NCBI GenBank assembly: GCA_023910605.1
Contig: JAAVVV010000001.1
Location: forward strand, 1,912,698-1,976,697
Source: Bosea sp. (in: a-proteobacteria)
GTDB taxonomy: Bacteria > Pseudomonadota > Alphaproteobacteria > Rhizobiales > Beijerinckiaceae
Length of the DNA: 64,000 bases
Direction of reading: 5' to 3'
Shown here: piece after piece, positions 6,707 to 15,809 of the stretch
How the letters are laid out: the number at the start of each line of letters is the position of its first letter
Numbering within the stretch: the stretch's first letter is position 1
The notes under the pieces: generated by a model
What the model saw: only the letters and a program-made list of their open reading frames with translations
What the model was told of the DNA's origin: nothing
Databases searched by the model: none
Position numbers and translations under genes: made by a program

Positions 6707-8805
6707 CTCCGCGAGAGGGGTAAAAGCGACCAGTCGCCTTTGCGCGCTGGCAGGAATGAGGCCGTCCAGTCCTTGTCCGCCTCGACCCAGCCGCTATCCG
6801 ACAAGGAAACATGATCAAGTGTATCGAATTTCAGCTTGCGTATGCCTTCCGGCAAAGCCCGAAAACGGACCCGCGCTGGTTTCGAGCGGTCTTTTGCGCG
6901 TTTGCGTAAGGCCAGCACGATGCAGACAGGCTGCTGAACGCCCTGAAAGATGCGCGTGGCCAATACAGGCTGGTGACCCTCAGGCGAGCAGTCCACAACC
7001 CAAATTTCGCTGCAATCGCGGCGAAGATCATCCCGCATCTTTTGAAAGCCTGGCCCGTTCAAGAAGCCGGAAGCCGTGATGAAGCAGATGATGCCTGCTC
7101 GATCTTCGTCAGGTTCCTGTGTTGCATCTGCCCAGCCGCTGCCAAAAACCTTCAATGTCGCCCAGCGCCAGAAAAAGACGTAGAGGTTTTTCAGGTGCTT
7201 CGTGTGAGCGCTCACGCCCCATTGGGTAGGAGGAACCCAGCGGTCCATGGGTGAAAGCAACTCCTTGTTGGTGTCGCTTCCCTTCTCAACCCAAGCGCCC
7301 ATGCCGCCAGCATCTACTTTGTAAGGCGGGTTGCCGATGACTACGGTGATCGGCTCGCCGCGCTTGATCTCGTTGGCCTGCCTGCGGCTTTCGCCGATGG
7401 GGGCGACCATGCCGGAAAACTGCGTCTGTGTTGCGTAAGGGTCGCCCAGCGTGTCTGTCACGAACAGGCGCAGCGTCGGCAGGTTTCGCCCATCACCCGC
7501 GCTGATGCTCATTAGCGTTTGCATTTCGGCCAGCAGGCGAAGCTGCGCCACAGCAAATGAGCCGAACTGCATCTCGAAGCCGATCAATCGCTCTGCCGAC
7601 GCTGCGATCGCGCCCGGTACAGCGCCGGGGCCAAGATCGGCCTCCACCGTCTCGGCAATGCGGCGCAAGGCGCCGAGCAGGTAAGCGCCTGTGCCCACCG
7701 CAGGGTCTGCCACCGTCACATCGCGCGAGGCAAGGCCCAGCGGGCGGCCAAACAGCGCCGGGTCACGCAAGGCCTCATCCACCAGCCGCACCATGGCGGC
7801 CACCACCTCCGGCGGGGTGTAATACGAGCCGGTGCGCTTCCTCAACGCGTTGTCGTAAACCTCAAGGAAGTCCTCATAGAAATAGAGCCAGGCATCGGGA
7901 TTGCCCTTGGTCAGCGTCGGCCAATCCACGACATCGAGCACGCGGGTGAGGGTGTCTGTCGAGGTCTTCAAGGCGCTCTGGATCAGCGGATCATCGGTGA
8001 GCAGGCGCAGCGCGGTGGCGATCAGCGAATTGGAGGTGCGCAGCTCCAGCGCCGCCTTGCCGATGCCGTCCTTGAGTTCGATGCCGCGCGCCCGCGCCAC
8101 CAGCAGCCCGAAGGTGACGGCCTGCGCGTAACCATCGGCAAACTCGGCATTGCTGGCATTCGGGAAGAGAAGCGAGCGCCACTCCGTCGCCAGCAAGGTA
8201 AGGCCGGGGTTGCCGCGCTCCAGTTCTTCGGTGACTTCATCACGCAGCAACCGGCACAGCCGCGCTGCAGTCTCGGCAAGCTGCTTGGCCGTGCGCGGCG
8301 AAATCGGGTTCCATGTCAGGAAGCTGCTGATCAACGGCAGCAATGTGGGCGGCGCACTGAGCTTGTCGCCAGATGTCTCGACATCGCCCGCCAGCGACAC
8401 CGCGCCCTGCAGGGTACCGTTCTGCCAAAGCGTAAAGTTGTTGCCGTCGGTGTATAGCAGATTGGGCAGGGACTTGAGTTTGCCCCACTGCTTCTTGTCA
8501 TGCTCATCTGAAAAGCGCTGCGGATTGGCGCCCTTGCCCGGCGCCTTGACCTCGATGTAGCCGACCAGCGCATTGCGAACCGTCACGGCATAGTCGGGCC
8601 GGGTTTTCAGGTGCGACAGCGTGCTCTCGCCCACAAGGCTGACGACGCCATCGGGCAGACCAAGCAACGCCGCCAGATCGCGGAACAGCGCCTCCATCGG
8701 CGCACGCAACTGATCCTCCGGCGCGCCGGTGGCCGCCTTGTTGGAAAGTTTGGCCTTGGTGGAGGCACCGAAGGTGGCGATGGCGGAGTTGAGCGAGTTT
8801 GACAT
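6679..8805 (-). CDS. N-terminal part of split restriction-modification enzyme: nuclease plus adenine methyltransferase
   Basis: The frame gives 708 residues. The N-terminal nuclease has D71 and E85-V-K87 in a PDY...YIEVKAPG pattern (PD-(D/E)XK). A helical coupling region follows, then an N6-adenine methyltransferase with the AdoMet motif DPAVGTG at 367-373 and the catalytic NPPY at 492-495. There is no helicase between nuclease and methyltransferase, so the layout is closer to single-chain type IIG/IIL enzymes than to the long LlaGI-type ISP enzymes, although the C-terminal region looks ISP-like. Translation runs off into a wrong frame after about residue 693 and stops at 6679; the C-terminal third lies at 5495-6706 in another frame. 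The start is the ATG at 8805, with a GTG one codon upstream. It is divergent from the helicase gene, 117 bp apart. Confidence 0.8.
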   Translation of the reverse strand: MSNSLNSAIATFGASTKAKLSNKAATGAPEDQLRAPMEALFRDLAALLGLPDGVVSLVGESTLSHLKTRPDYAVTVRNALVGYIEVKAPGKGANPQRFSDEHDKKQWGKLKSLPNLLYTDGNNFTLWQNGTLQGAVSLAGDVETSGDKLSAPPTLLPLISSFLTWNPISPRTAKQLAETAARLCRLLRDEVTEELERGNPGLTLLATEWRSLLFPNASNAEFADGYAQAVTFGLLVARARGIELKDGIGKAALELRTSNSLIATALRLLTDDPLIQSALKTSTDTLTRVLDVVDWPTLTKGNPDAWLYFYEDFLEVYDNALRKRTGSYYTPPEVVAAMVRLVDEALRDPALFGRPLGLASRDVTVADPAVGTGAYLLGALRRIAETVEADLGPGAVPGAIAASAERLIGFEMQFGSFAVAQLRLLAEMQTLMSISAGDGRNLPTLRLFVTDTLGDPYATQTQFSGMVAPIGESRRQANEIKRGEPITVVIGNPPYKVDAGGMGAWVEKGSDTNKELLSPMDRWVPPTQWGVSAHTKHLKNLYVFFWRWATLKVFGSGWADATQEPDEDRAGIICFITASGFLNGPGFQKMRDDLRRDCSEIWVVDCSPEGHQPVLATRIFQGVQQPVCIVLALRKRAKDRSKPARVRFRALPEGIRKLKFDTLDHVSLSDSGWVEADKDWTASFLPARKGDWSLLPLSRRCSLGQAPA

Positions 8806-8922
8806 CACAGTGCTTTATTGCCCGTGGTTGCGTCGATACGCAACCGGACGGGCAGCAGCGTTCAAAGCATGTATGAAATGACGCAAGTGACCGTCAGATT
8901 GCAGATTGTGGGCTAACCCGTC

Positions 8923-11900
8923 TTGAGCAAACCTGTTTCTGCATGCACTGTTCGCGAAATTTATGGTGATGTTCTGAAAAGTAAGCAGGAAATGCCGGAC
9001 CGGCCATTTTTCAATTTCTCGATTGACCAGCTTGAAAGGCTGTTCAAAACGCAAGGCGGCAACCTCACTATTATTGACCAATTGCTCGCAGAATTGGCGC
9101 ACCGTGACACGGACCGATCAAGGGCGCTGGCCGTGCGCGTTTCCAAGCAACGATCTGCGAAAATTCCGGGTGCAGATGCTGAGGCAACCGCTAGGAGCCA
9201 TGCGCGTCGTTTGGCCTTGGCGAAAGCTGTCGTGTCCAACGGGGCTGACGATTCAATTGCGAACGCGCCTGAACCGCTGCGACATCTGGTTCGCAAGCTC
9301 CACTTCGAGCAACTTGAACAAGCTTCGCGTTCGAACAAACACCCGATGCATTCCACGCCGGAAGCATCAACTGCAGTGGCGATGAGCATCGAAACAGCAA
9401 ACAGCAAACGCGGGTTAAATCTGCGTTCTGGTGAAACGCTTCCGACACCGCTGACGCTCGGAGCGCGGGTGCCATCCAGCGTACGGACGGAAGTCATTCG
9501 GATTGACACCCTTGATCGTGCCGGATTGTCTACCCTCATCAGCGATCTGAAAAGCAAAGCAGGAGCAGAATACAGAATCATGGAAGATCAGGCTGCAGAA
9601 CGTCTCGCTGAACTGCAGCGACAGCACATGGCGAACGATCCGGCCGAAAAAACACGCCTTGGCAAAATCTACGATCGGCTCCGCGAGAAGCTGCTCGACA
9701 TGCGCTTGTCCAACCCGATGCTGAGCTACAAGCATCGGGCCACATCCAAGCGCCAGTTGCAGATTGTCGACGAGGTTCCTGAAGAGGTCTATGGCGCGCT
9801 TGCGGTCGAAGGCACAGCGCTGGAGATCATGCCGCTTGCCGAACCAGAAGGCATCCCTACAGACGAGCAGACGGATGAGTTCCGCGCCGAGCTTGAACAC
9901 GCGAAGGTGTCCGATCTCGAATACCTGACCGAACTGGCGGCGCTCGAAAATGCGGGACGGGATGACGAATTTGCTCTGGCCGAGGCTGAAACCCGATTGC
10001 GCACCCGCCTTCGCGAAAGGCTGCAGATGCCGCCGCGACCAAACCGCAAGACGGTATCACCAGTCGAACACGCCAAATCACTCGGCATTGATCCGCAGAT
10101 CGAACTTCAGCCCAAGGCCGCAAAGAGCGACCACAAGGACCGCAAGCTGCAAACGCTGAAGTGGCCGGACAGCCTGTCGTCCACGCTCGACAAGGTGCAG
10201 GGTGATGCCATCTTGTCTGAGCAGGAGATGGGTCTGTCGACCCTTTTTCTGGTCTTCGGCTTTCTGGAATGGGCGGATTCCAAGGACAGCAGCAAGCGTT
10301 TGTTCGCCCCGCTCCTGCTGCTTCCGGTAAAGCTCTCTGAACGCAAGACAGGCCGGGGAAACATCGTCTTTTCGTTGGCTGCGACGTCCGAGCAAGCCGA
10401 TGGCAACATGAGCCTGGCCAAGAAGCTGGAAGCGCTGGGACTGGTGCTGCCAGTGTTCGACCCTGCCGAGGGAGCCAAAACGCCAATCGAGGACTACTTC
10501 GATGAGGTCAACGCGGTCGTGTCCGCGCTGCCAGGCTGGAAGGTACGCCGCTGGCTGACATTGGGCCATTTCGCCTTTGGGCGGTTTGCTATGTATGCCG
10601 ATCTTGATCCGGCGAAATGGCCGAATTCACCGGTCGAGAATGCACTCGTGGGTTCCGTGCTACGCGGCACTGAAATCAATGGCGACGGCGGGGCAGGTCT
10701 ATCTAGGCCACCCGACGACTACGACGTCGACAATGAGCAGATCGAGACCATCGCGCCTTATCTGGTGCGGGATGCTGACGCTTCGCAGCATTCGGCCATC
10801 ATCGATGTGATGAAAGGCAGGAACCTCGTTATTCAGGGGCCGCCCGGCACCGGCAAAAGCCAGACCATCGCCAACATCATCGCCAACGCGCTGGCTGCGG
10901 GCAAGAAGGTACTGTTTCTTGCCGAGAAGATGGCGGCGCTCAACGTCGTTAAGCGGCGCCTGGATGAAGACAAGCTCGGGCATTTCTGCCTTGAATTGCA
11001 CTCCGACAAATCGTCAGCCAAGCAGGTCATCCAAAGCCTGAAGGAGCGGCATAAGCTCGGCTACAGCGTGCCTGCCACTCGCACCACCAGCGATGTGCTG
11101 TGGCATGAAGCCCGCCGCGACATCCGGCAATATCTGGATGCCCTGCATGCTGACACAGATGTCGGTAAGCCTTTCGAGCAAATCTGGAAGGCGATACGCA
11201 CGCGATCGGACCTTGGCGAGGCCGTTGGTCAGTTCCGCAAGACGTCTTTGCCGACTGCTGCGTACACCTCGAACTCGGGTTTTGAACGAATCCGCGATCG
11301 CCTCGCGCAATATGCTGGCATGAGGGCCGAATTCGAGACGTCTTTCGGGCCAGTCAGCCAGTCTCCTTGGACCGGACTTTTCGATAGCGATGCCGTGAAT
11401 GCCGGGATCGCCTATCCGTTGCTTGATGAGCTGGCGGACATGGCAAAGCAACTCGGACGTCTGCAGGACGCTCTGAAAGCTGCCGCACCATTTGGCATGG
11501 GAACGATCCAGGAGTTGCGGGCAAGCGCTGATCTTTTGGCCTTGGCAACCCTCCCGATTCCAGACGAGGCCCTCGTCGCATTCCTGGCTGCACATGATCG
11601 CGCCTCTGTCACCGAAGTGCTTTCGGCGCTGGAGACCTTCGACAGTGCGCGACAGGCGCTTGTCATCATTGCAGGCTTCAGTCCGCAGAACGAGGGGCAG
11701 CGCCTCATCGTTCAGCGGGTGGTCCCTCAGTTATCTGAAGCCGACATGGACGAGACGCCGAGCGTGACGTTCTCGCACGCCCGGTCAGTGCTCGAACAAG
11801 CTGATGCCGTCCGAAATGCAGCCAAGGCGGCGACGCCTCATCTGTCTGCTCTGGGTTTGACCGAGGGCTTCCCGGTGGCAGGGCTGACAATGCTTTTGAT

Positions 11901-14900
11901 CCTGTCGCGCATTGTTTTGAAGGTGCCGCACGATCTGCGCCGCCTTGTCTTGCAAGCACCACCCGGAACTGCGGCCACTCTTGCGCCGGTCGAGGTCGAG
12001 TGGAAAACCCTCAATGAGGCCGAGACGACATGGCGCTCGCGGTTCACACGTGCCAGTGAACGCTGGCCGTCGGTCGATGCTCTGCTGGCCGCCGCCGCAA
12101 TCCGGGAAAAGTCTGGCATCAGCGGGTTGCTTGCAGGATTTGGAGGGGATGCGAAGACCGTTGCCGAGGTTAACGCCCTGCTCGGCATCCCTTCGACAGT
12201 GAAACTTCCTGCATCCGACTACCGCGATCTCTCTAATCACGTGCGCCGCCTGGCTTCTTTTACCACGAATGGGAGCCACCGCTTGCTGTTCGGAGATTTC
12301 TGGCGAGGGCTTGATACGCCGATCACGGCTTTCGCCGGTGCCATAACGATCCTCGAAAGCGCGCGCGGCTTGATCGATGGTGCTCTAGGCGGGCCTGATG
12401 TCCTGCGCCTCCTCGATGCATCTGGGCCGGAGTTGGCCCAACCGCTTGTCAGCGCCCAGAGCGCGCTGTCGCTGTGGGGAGAACTCCCTGACACCATTCG
12501 AAAACTTGCGGGGTCGGCGAGCTTCGAGACGTTGAACCAACACCTCGACATTACAGTGCTGTCCGCCAGGCGCATGCTGGAAAGCGGAAATGAGCAGGCA
12601 CTTGCGACCCTCACCGCCACCTGGCGGGAGCTTCATTCTGTCTTGCTGGAGGCGGATCAGCTTCGCGAGGTAGAACAGCGGCTTTCGGCAATCGGAACTC
12701 CTCAGCTTGTCGAAACCGTCAGCACGCGTCGGCCCGAAGTCCAAATGGCATTGTCTTGGCTGGCGGCTGTGCAGTCAGTAGGAGGCCTAGGCGATGCGGT
12801 TTCACGCCTTTCTGCGGTTGGTGCGAGCGCTTTTCTCGCCGGCTACGTTGAGGCTCGATCCGAAGGGTGCGCAGCATTGGCCGCTGTCGAAGGCACTCGC
12901 GCAGAACTGCAACGATCATTCGGTTTAACACCGTGGTCGATTGATCAACCCAACGAAGTTGCCGCCAGAATTGCCGATTTTCTCGGCCGCCGTGATGAAC
13001 TTCAGCAATGGCTGGCAGTCCAGCAGGCGAGGGGACAATGTGTGATGGACGGACTGGAGCCGTTCATTGAAGCGTCGAACCAGTACGGCTTGGTTTCGCA
13101 GCAACTTCCTGAATTGTTTTCTGGGTTGGTCGCCGTGCAGCGGGCAGATCAGATCCGTCGCAACGATCCGGTGTTGTCAAAGGCAACAGGTGCTGCGTTG
13201 GGCAGCTTGCGCGAGCAGTTTCGGGCCAGAGACGCGCAACGCAAGGAAGCCGACAAGAAGACGGTCTATGCAGCGGTCATCGGTAGGCAGCCCGTGTCCG
13301 GCATGAACTACGGTTCGAGGAAAACATGGACCGAAAGGGAGTTGCTTCAGCTTGAGTTTGGCAAGGAACGAACCTCTGTCCGCGTCCTGCAACTCATCAG
13401 GCAGGCCGGCCGTTCGATCCAGTCCATGAAGCCCTGCTTCATGATGTCGCCGCTCTCGTTAGCGAAATTCGTGCCTGCTGGATCGCTTGAGTTTGATTTG
13501 CTGGTCATCGACGAAGCATCGCAGATGAGGCCAGAGGACGCGCTCGGCGGTCTGCTCCGGGCAAAGCAGATCGTAGTCGTCGGCGATCCGAAACAGCTTC
13601 CGCCGACAGATTTCTTCCAGCGTTCGGGGGATGACGCCGCGACCGATGAAGACGGTGTTCCGCTGGACGATGACGACGAATCCATCCTCGAAGCCTGTCA
13701 CAAGACCTTTCGGCAGCTCCGGTTGCTAAAATGGCATTATCGTAGCCGCTGCGAAAGCTTGATAGCCTTCTCGAACAAGCACATCTATGCCCCCGAGGGT
13801 CGCCAACTGATCACCTTCCCTGCTGCCTTGCCGGGTTCATTCTCGATCGATCGCATCAGGATTGAAGGAGTTTATGAGCAAAGGCGCAATGCGCCTGAAG
13901 CCCTCCGGATCGCAGAGGATGTCATTCTCTTCATGCAGCACCATTCCGACGATCCCAAGCCACCGACCATGGGCGTCGTCGCGATGAACTCGGATCAGGC
14001 GGAGCTTATCCGCGAGCAGATCAATCTGCTCGCCCGCGGCGATGATCTCGTCGAACGCTACCGAAAAAATGTCGAAGAGCGTGGCGAAGAGTTCTTCGTA
14101 AAGAACCTCGAGAACGTCCAGGGTGATGAGCGGGACTATATTCTGATCTCGCTGACCTATGGCCCGAAGGCAGGCGAGAAACAGGTTCTGCAGCGGTTTG
14201 GCCCCATCACTGGCAAACAAGGTCACAGGCGATTGAATGTGTTGTTCACGCGAGCCCGCATTAGGATCGGCCTTTACACATCTATGGATGCTAGCAACGT
14301 CAAGCCTTCGGAGACGAGTTCGCGTGGCGTCCATATGTTGCAGCAATACTTAGCCTATGTCGAAGGAGGTGGGCGTGAAGCTGGTATCGCGACGGGAAGG
14401 GAGCCGGACAGCGACTTCGAGATTCATGTGGCTGAGCGTTTGCGGGCACGTGGTTTTGCGGTCGAGTATCAAGTTGGGGTTTCGGGCTTTCGGATTGATC
14501 TCGGCGTTTTCCATCCGGAATTGCCTGGCCAGTATCTAGCAGGCATCGAATGTGACGGTGCCCAGTACCATGAAAGCAAAAGCGCTCGTGATCGGGACCG
14601 CCTGCGTCAGGACATCCTTGAAAATCTCGGATGGTCAATCCTGCGGGTTTGGTCGACCGATTGGTTTGACAACCCTGATCGCCAAACAGAAATCCTGGTG
14701 GCGCGCCTGATTGAGCTTCAGAAAAGCGGAAGTGCGGCGACGAACCGATACACCTTCCGTACGCATTTCGAGCGGATGTCGGACGGTGTGAACGATGAGA
14801 CCCCAGTCCCTATCGACTGCATGCCCAGGGTGGAGAATGCTGAAATTCTTGAGGAAGGTCTTGAGGAAGGTGAGGTGCTTCCGCCACGCACCGATAAGAT

Positions 14901-15252
14901 TGGTGCCACAAAAACGAGCATGGCAAGCGTCGCCGAGCGCCTGACTGGTGATAGCAACCTCGGAGACTTGGAAGCTCGAGAATTGTGGCTGGCCGATCGG
15001 TTCACACCTGCCGAAGCGCGCCGGGCGCTTTCCGCGTTTCGTGAACAGGTCATCGCGTCTTCGATGGCACCATGGGAGCCGGAACGCTCGATCTTGCGTG
15101 CGAGCATGATCGAAACGTTCGTCGAACAGCGCCTTGTTGATGAAGGCGACTGGTTCGTGAAGGTCCCGCAATTCCAGCGCAGAAGCACCAACGGCGCGGA
15201 AAAGGCACGCTATCTCAGCGAGATCTGCGACATAATCGGACGCATAGTCTGA
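8923..15252 (+). CDS. Giant SF1 helicase with DUF4011 and Vsr/DUF559-type nuclease domain
   Basis: This single frame encodes 2,109 residues. DUF4011 begins near residue 245 (RLGKIYDRLREKLLDMRLSN). Walker A GPPGTGKS is at 639-646 and the DEAS box at about 1530-1533, so nearly 900 residues separate the two halves of the first RecA domain; a long insertion is typical of COG1112 helicases. The second RecA domain, with QGDERDYI and a LNVLFTRARIRI segment, runs to about 1790. A nuclease domain of the MTES_1575/DUF559 (Vsr-like) type follows, with D1859 and the E1876-CDG motif, then a DUF3320-like tail. The listed TTG start gives a 219-residue N-terminal extension that looks coding (FSIDQLERL...ELAHRD); the first strong alternative is ATG 9580. 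Such proteins recur in defence islands and probably unwind and cut invading DNA. Confidence 0.9.
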   Translation: MSKPVSACTVREIYGDVLKSKQEMPDRPFFNFSIDQLERLFKTQGGNLTIIDQLLAELAHRDTDRSRALAVRVSKQRSAKIPGADAEATARSHARRLALAKAVVSNGADDSIANAPEPLRHLVRKLHFEQLEQASRSNKHPMHSTPEASTAVAMSIETANSKRGLNLRSGETLPTPLTLGARVPSSVRTEVIRIDTLDRAGLSTLISDLKSKAGAEYRIMEDQAAERLAELQRQHMANDPAEKTRLGKIYDRLREKLLDMRLSNPMLSYKHRATSKRQLQIVDEVPEEVYGALAVEGTALEIMPLAEPEGIPTDEQTDEFRAELEHAKVSDLEYLTELAALENAGRDDEFALAEAETRLRTRLRERLQMPPRPNRKTVSPVEHAKSLGIDPQIELQPKAAKSDHKDRKLQTLKWPDSLSSTLDKVQGDAILSEQEMGLSTLFLVFGFLEWADSKDSSKRLFAPLLLLPVKLSERKTGRGNIVFSLAATSEQADGNMSLAKKLEALGLVLPVFDPAEGAKTPIEDYFDEVNAVVSALPGWKVRRWLTLGHFAFGRFAMYADLDPAKWPNSPVENALVGSVLRGTEINGDGGAGLSRPPDDYDVDNEQIETIAPYLVRDADASQHSAIIDVMKGRNLVIQGPPGTGKSQTIANIIANALAAGKKVLFLAEKMAALNVVKRRLDEDKLGHFCLELHSDKSSAKQVIQSLKERHKLGYSVPATRTTSDVLWHEARRDIRQYLDALHADTDVGKPFEQIWKAIRTRSDLGEAVGQFRKTSLPTAAYTSNSGFERIRDRLAQYAGMRAEFETSFGPVSQSPWTGLFDSDAVNAGIAYPLLDELADMAKQLGRLQDALKAAAPFGMGTIQELRASADLLALATLPIPDEALVAFLAAHDRASVTEVLSALETFDSARQALVIIAGFSPQNEGQRLIVQRVVPQLSEADMDETPSVTFSHARSVLEQADAVRNAAKAATPHLSALGLTEGFPVAGLTMLLILSRIVLKVPHDLRRLVLQAPPGTAATLAPVEVEWKTLNEAETTWRSRFTRASERWPSVDALLAAAAIREKSGISGLLAGFGGDAKTVAEVNALLGIPSTVKLPASDYRDLSNHVRRLASFTTNGSHRLLFGDFWRGLDTPITAFAGAITILESARGLIDGALGGPDVLRLLDASGPELAQPLVSAQSALSLWGELPDTIRKLAGSASFETLNQHLDITVLSARRMLESGNEQALATLTATWRELHSVLLEADQLREVEQRLSAIGTPQLVETVSTRRPEVQMALSWLAAVQSVGGLGDAVSRLSAVGASAFLAGYVEARSEGCAALAAVEGTRAELQRSFGLTPWSIDQPNEVAARIADFLGRRDELQQWLAVQQARGQCVMDGLEPFIEASNQYGLVSQQLPELFSGLVAVQRADQIRRNDPVLSKATGAALGSLREQFRARDAQRKEADKKTVYAAVIGRQPVSGMNYGSRKTWTERELLQLEFGKERTSVRVLQLIRQAGRSIQSMKPCFMMSPLSLAKFVPAGSLEFDLLVIDEASQMRPEDALGGLLRAKQIVVVGDPKQLPPTDFFQRSGDDAATDEDGVPLDDDDESILEACHKTFRQLRLLKWHYRSRCESLIAFSNKHIYAPEGRQLITFPAALPGSFSIDRIRIEGVYEQRRNAPEALRIAEDVILFMQHHSDDPKPPTMGVVAMNSDQAELIREQINLLARGDDLVERYRKNVEERGEEFFVKNLENVQGDERDYILISLTYGPKAGEKQVLQRFGPITGKQGHRRLNVLFTRARIRIGLYTSMDASNVKPSETSSRGVHMLQQYLAYVEGGGREAGIATGREPDSDFEIHVAERLRARGFAVEYQVGVSGFRIDLGVFHPELPGQYLAGIECDGAQYHESKSARDRDRLRQDILENLGWSILRVWSTDWFDNPDRQTEILVARLIELQKSGSAATNRYTFRTHFERMSDGVNDETPVPIDCMPRVENAEILEEGLEEGEVLPPRTDKIGATKTSMASVAERLTGDSNLGDLEARELWLADRFTPAEARRALSAFREQVIASSMAPWEPERSILRASMIETFVEQRLVDEGDWFVKVPQFQRRSTNGAEKARYLSEICDIIGRIV

Positions 15253-15264
15253 TCGCTTTAAGGG

Positions 15265-15778
15265 TCAGAGGCCACGTCTTATTGCGTCTAGGCTTGCTTC
15301 AATATGGCTATCCGTATTAGGCGCCTCGTCCATCAGAGCGTCATCATCAGATACTGGAGGAGGATTTGCAAGGCTCGGCCTGTACCCATCCCCGGGCCTC
15401 GGTGCGCGCTCGAATTGCAGGGTGTCATCACGCGCGTCTTGCGGATCAGCGATCATGCCGCAACCGTCGATCTGGCTGACAACTTGCAGCATGTGCTCGA
15501 TTCCCAGCGCCTCCAGAACCTGCCGTGCCTTTGGTCCCGGTGGATCTGAAACAACCGTCAGCGCACCGCCGGACCGCGCGGCGACCAGGGTCATATAGTC
15601 CTTGAAGGGGCTGTCACCATCGAGCACGAGGGCTGGCCAACGCAGCAGCTTCGCGATTTCGCTGATCACTGCTGCTATCCGTATTGTCAGCATATCGCGC
15701 ACGCGAAGCGACCAGCCGTCGAAGATGATCGCGTTGGGTCCTTCCCAGAGTTCGAGCGTGTCTTCGCTCTGGTAGAGG
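15265..15778 (-). pseudogene. STAS-like protein, 5' end removed by IS66 nest
   Basis: About 170 codons of host sequence remain. A first section (LWEGPNAIIFDGWSLRVRDM...) is followed by a segment around PALVLDGDSPFKDYMTLVAARS and then a GGALTVVSDPP...VLEALGIEHMLQVV run. The latter resembles the end of a STAS (anti-sigma-factor antagonist) fold, where a strand, a helix and LxxxGL-type helix follow each other. The tail is acidic and Pro-rich. Upstream of 15778 the frame enters IS DNA, so the N-terminus is lost. It is convergent with the helicase gene, whose stop lies 12 bp away. Remaining STAS similarity is a by-eye judgement. Confidence 0.45.
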
Positions 15779-15791
15779 GTAAGCGTGTAGG
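15779..15791 (+). mobile_element. Outermost IS66 type-B left-end fragment
   Basis: GTAAGCGTGTAGG is the first 13 bases of a type-B IS66 element. It is interrupted at its base 13 by element A1, and its next 17 bases resume at 23506-23522 after A1. This is the oldest recognisable layer of the nest. Confidence 0.8.
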
Positions 15792-15809
15792 GTAAGCGTC
15801 CTCTGACGG

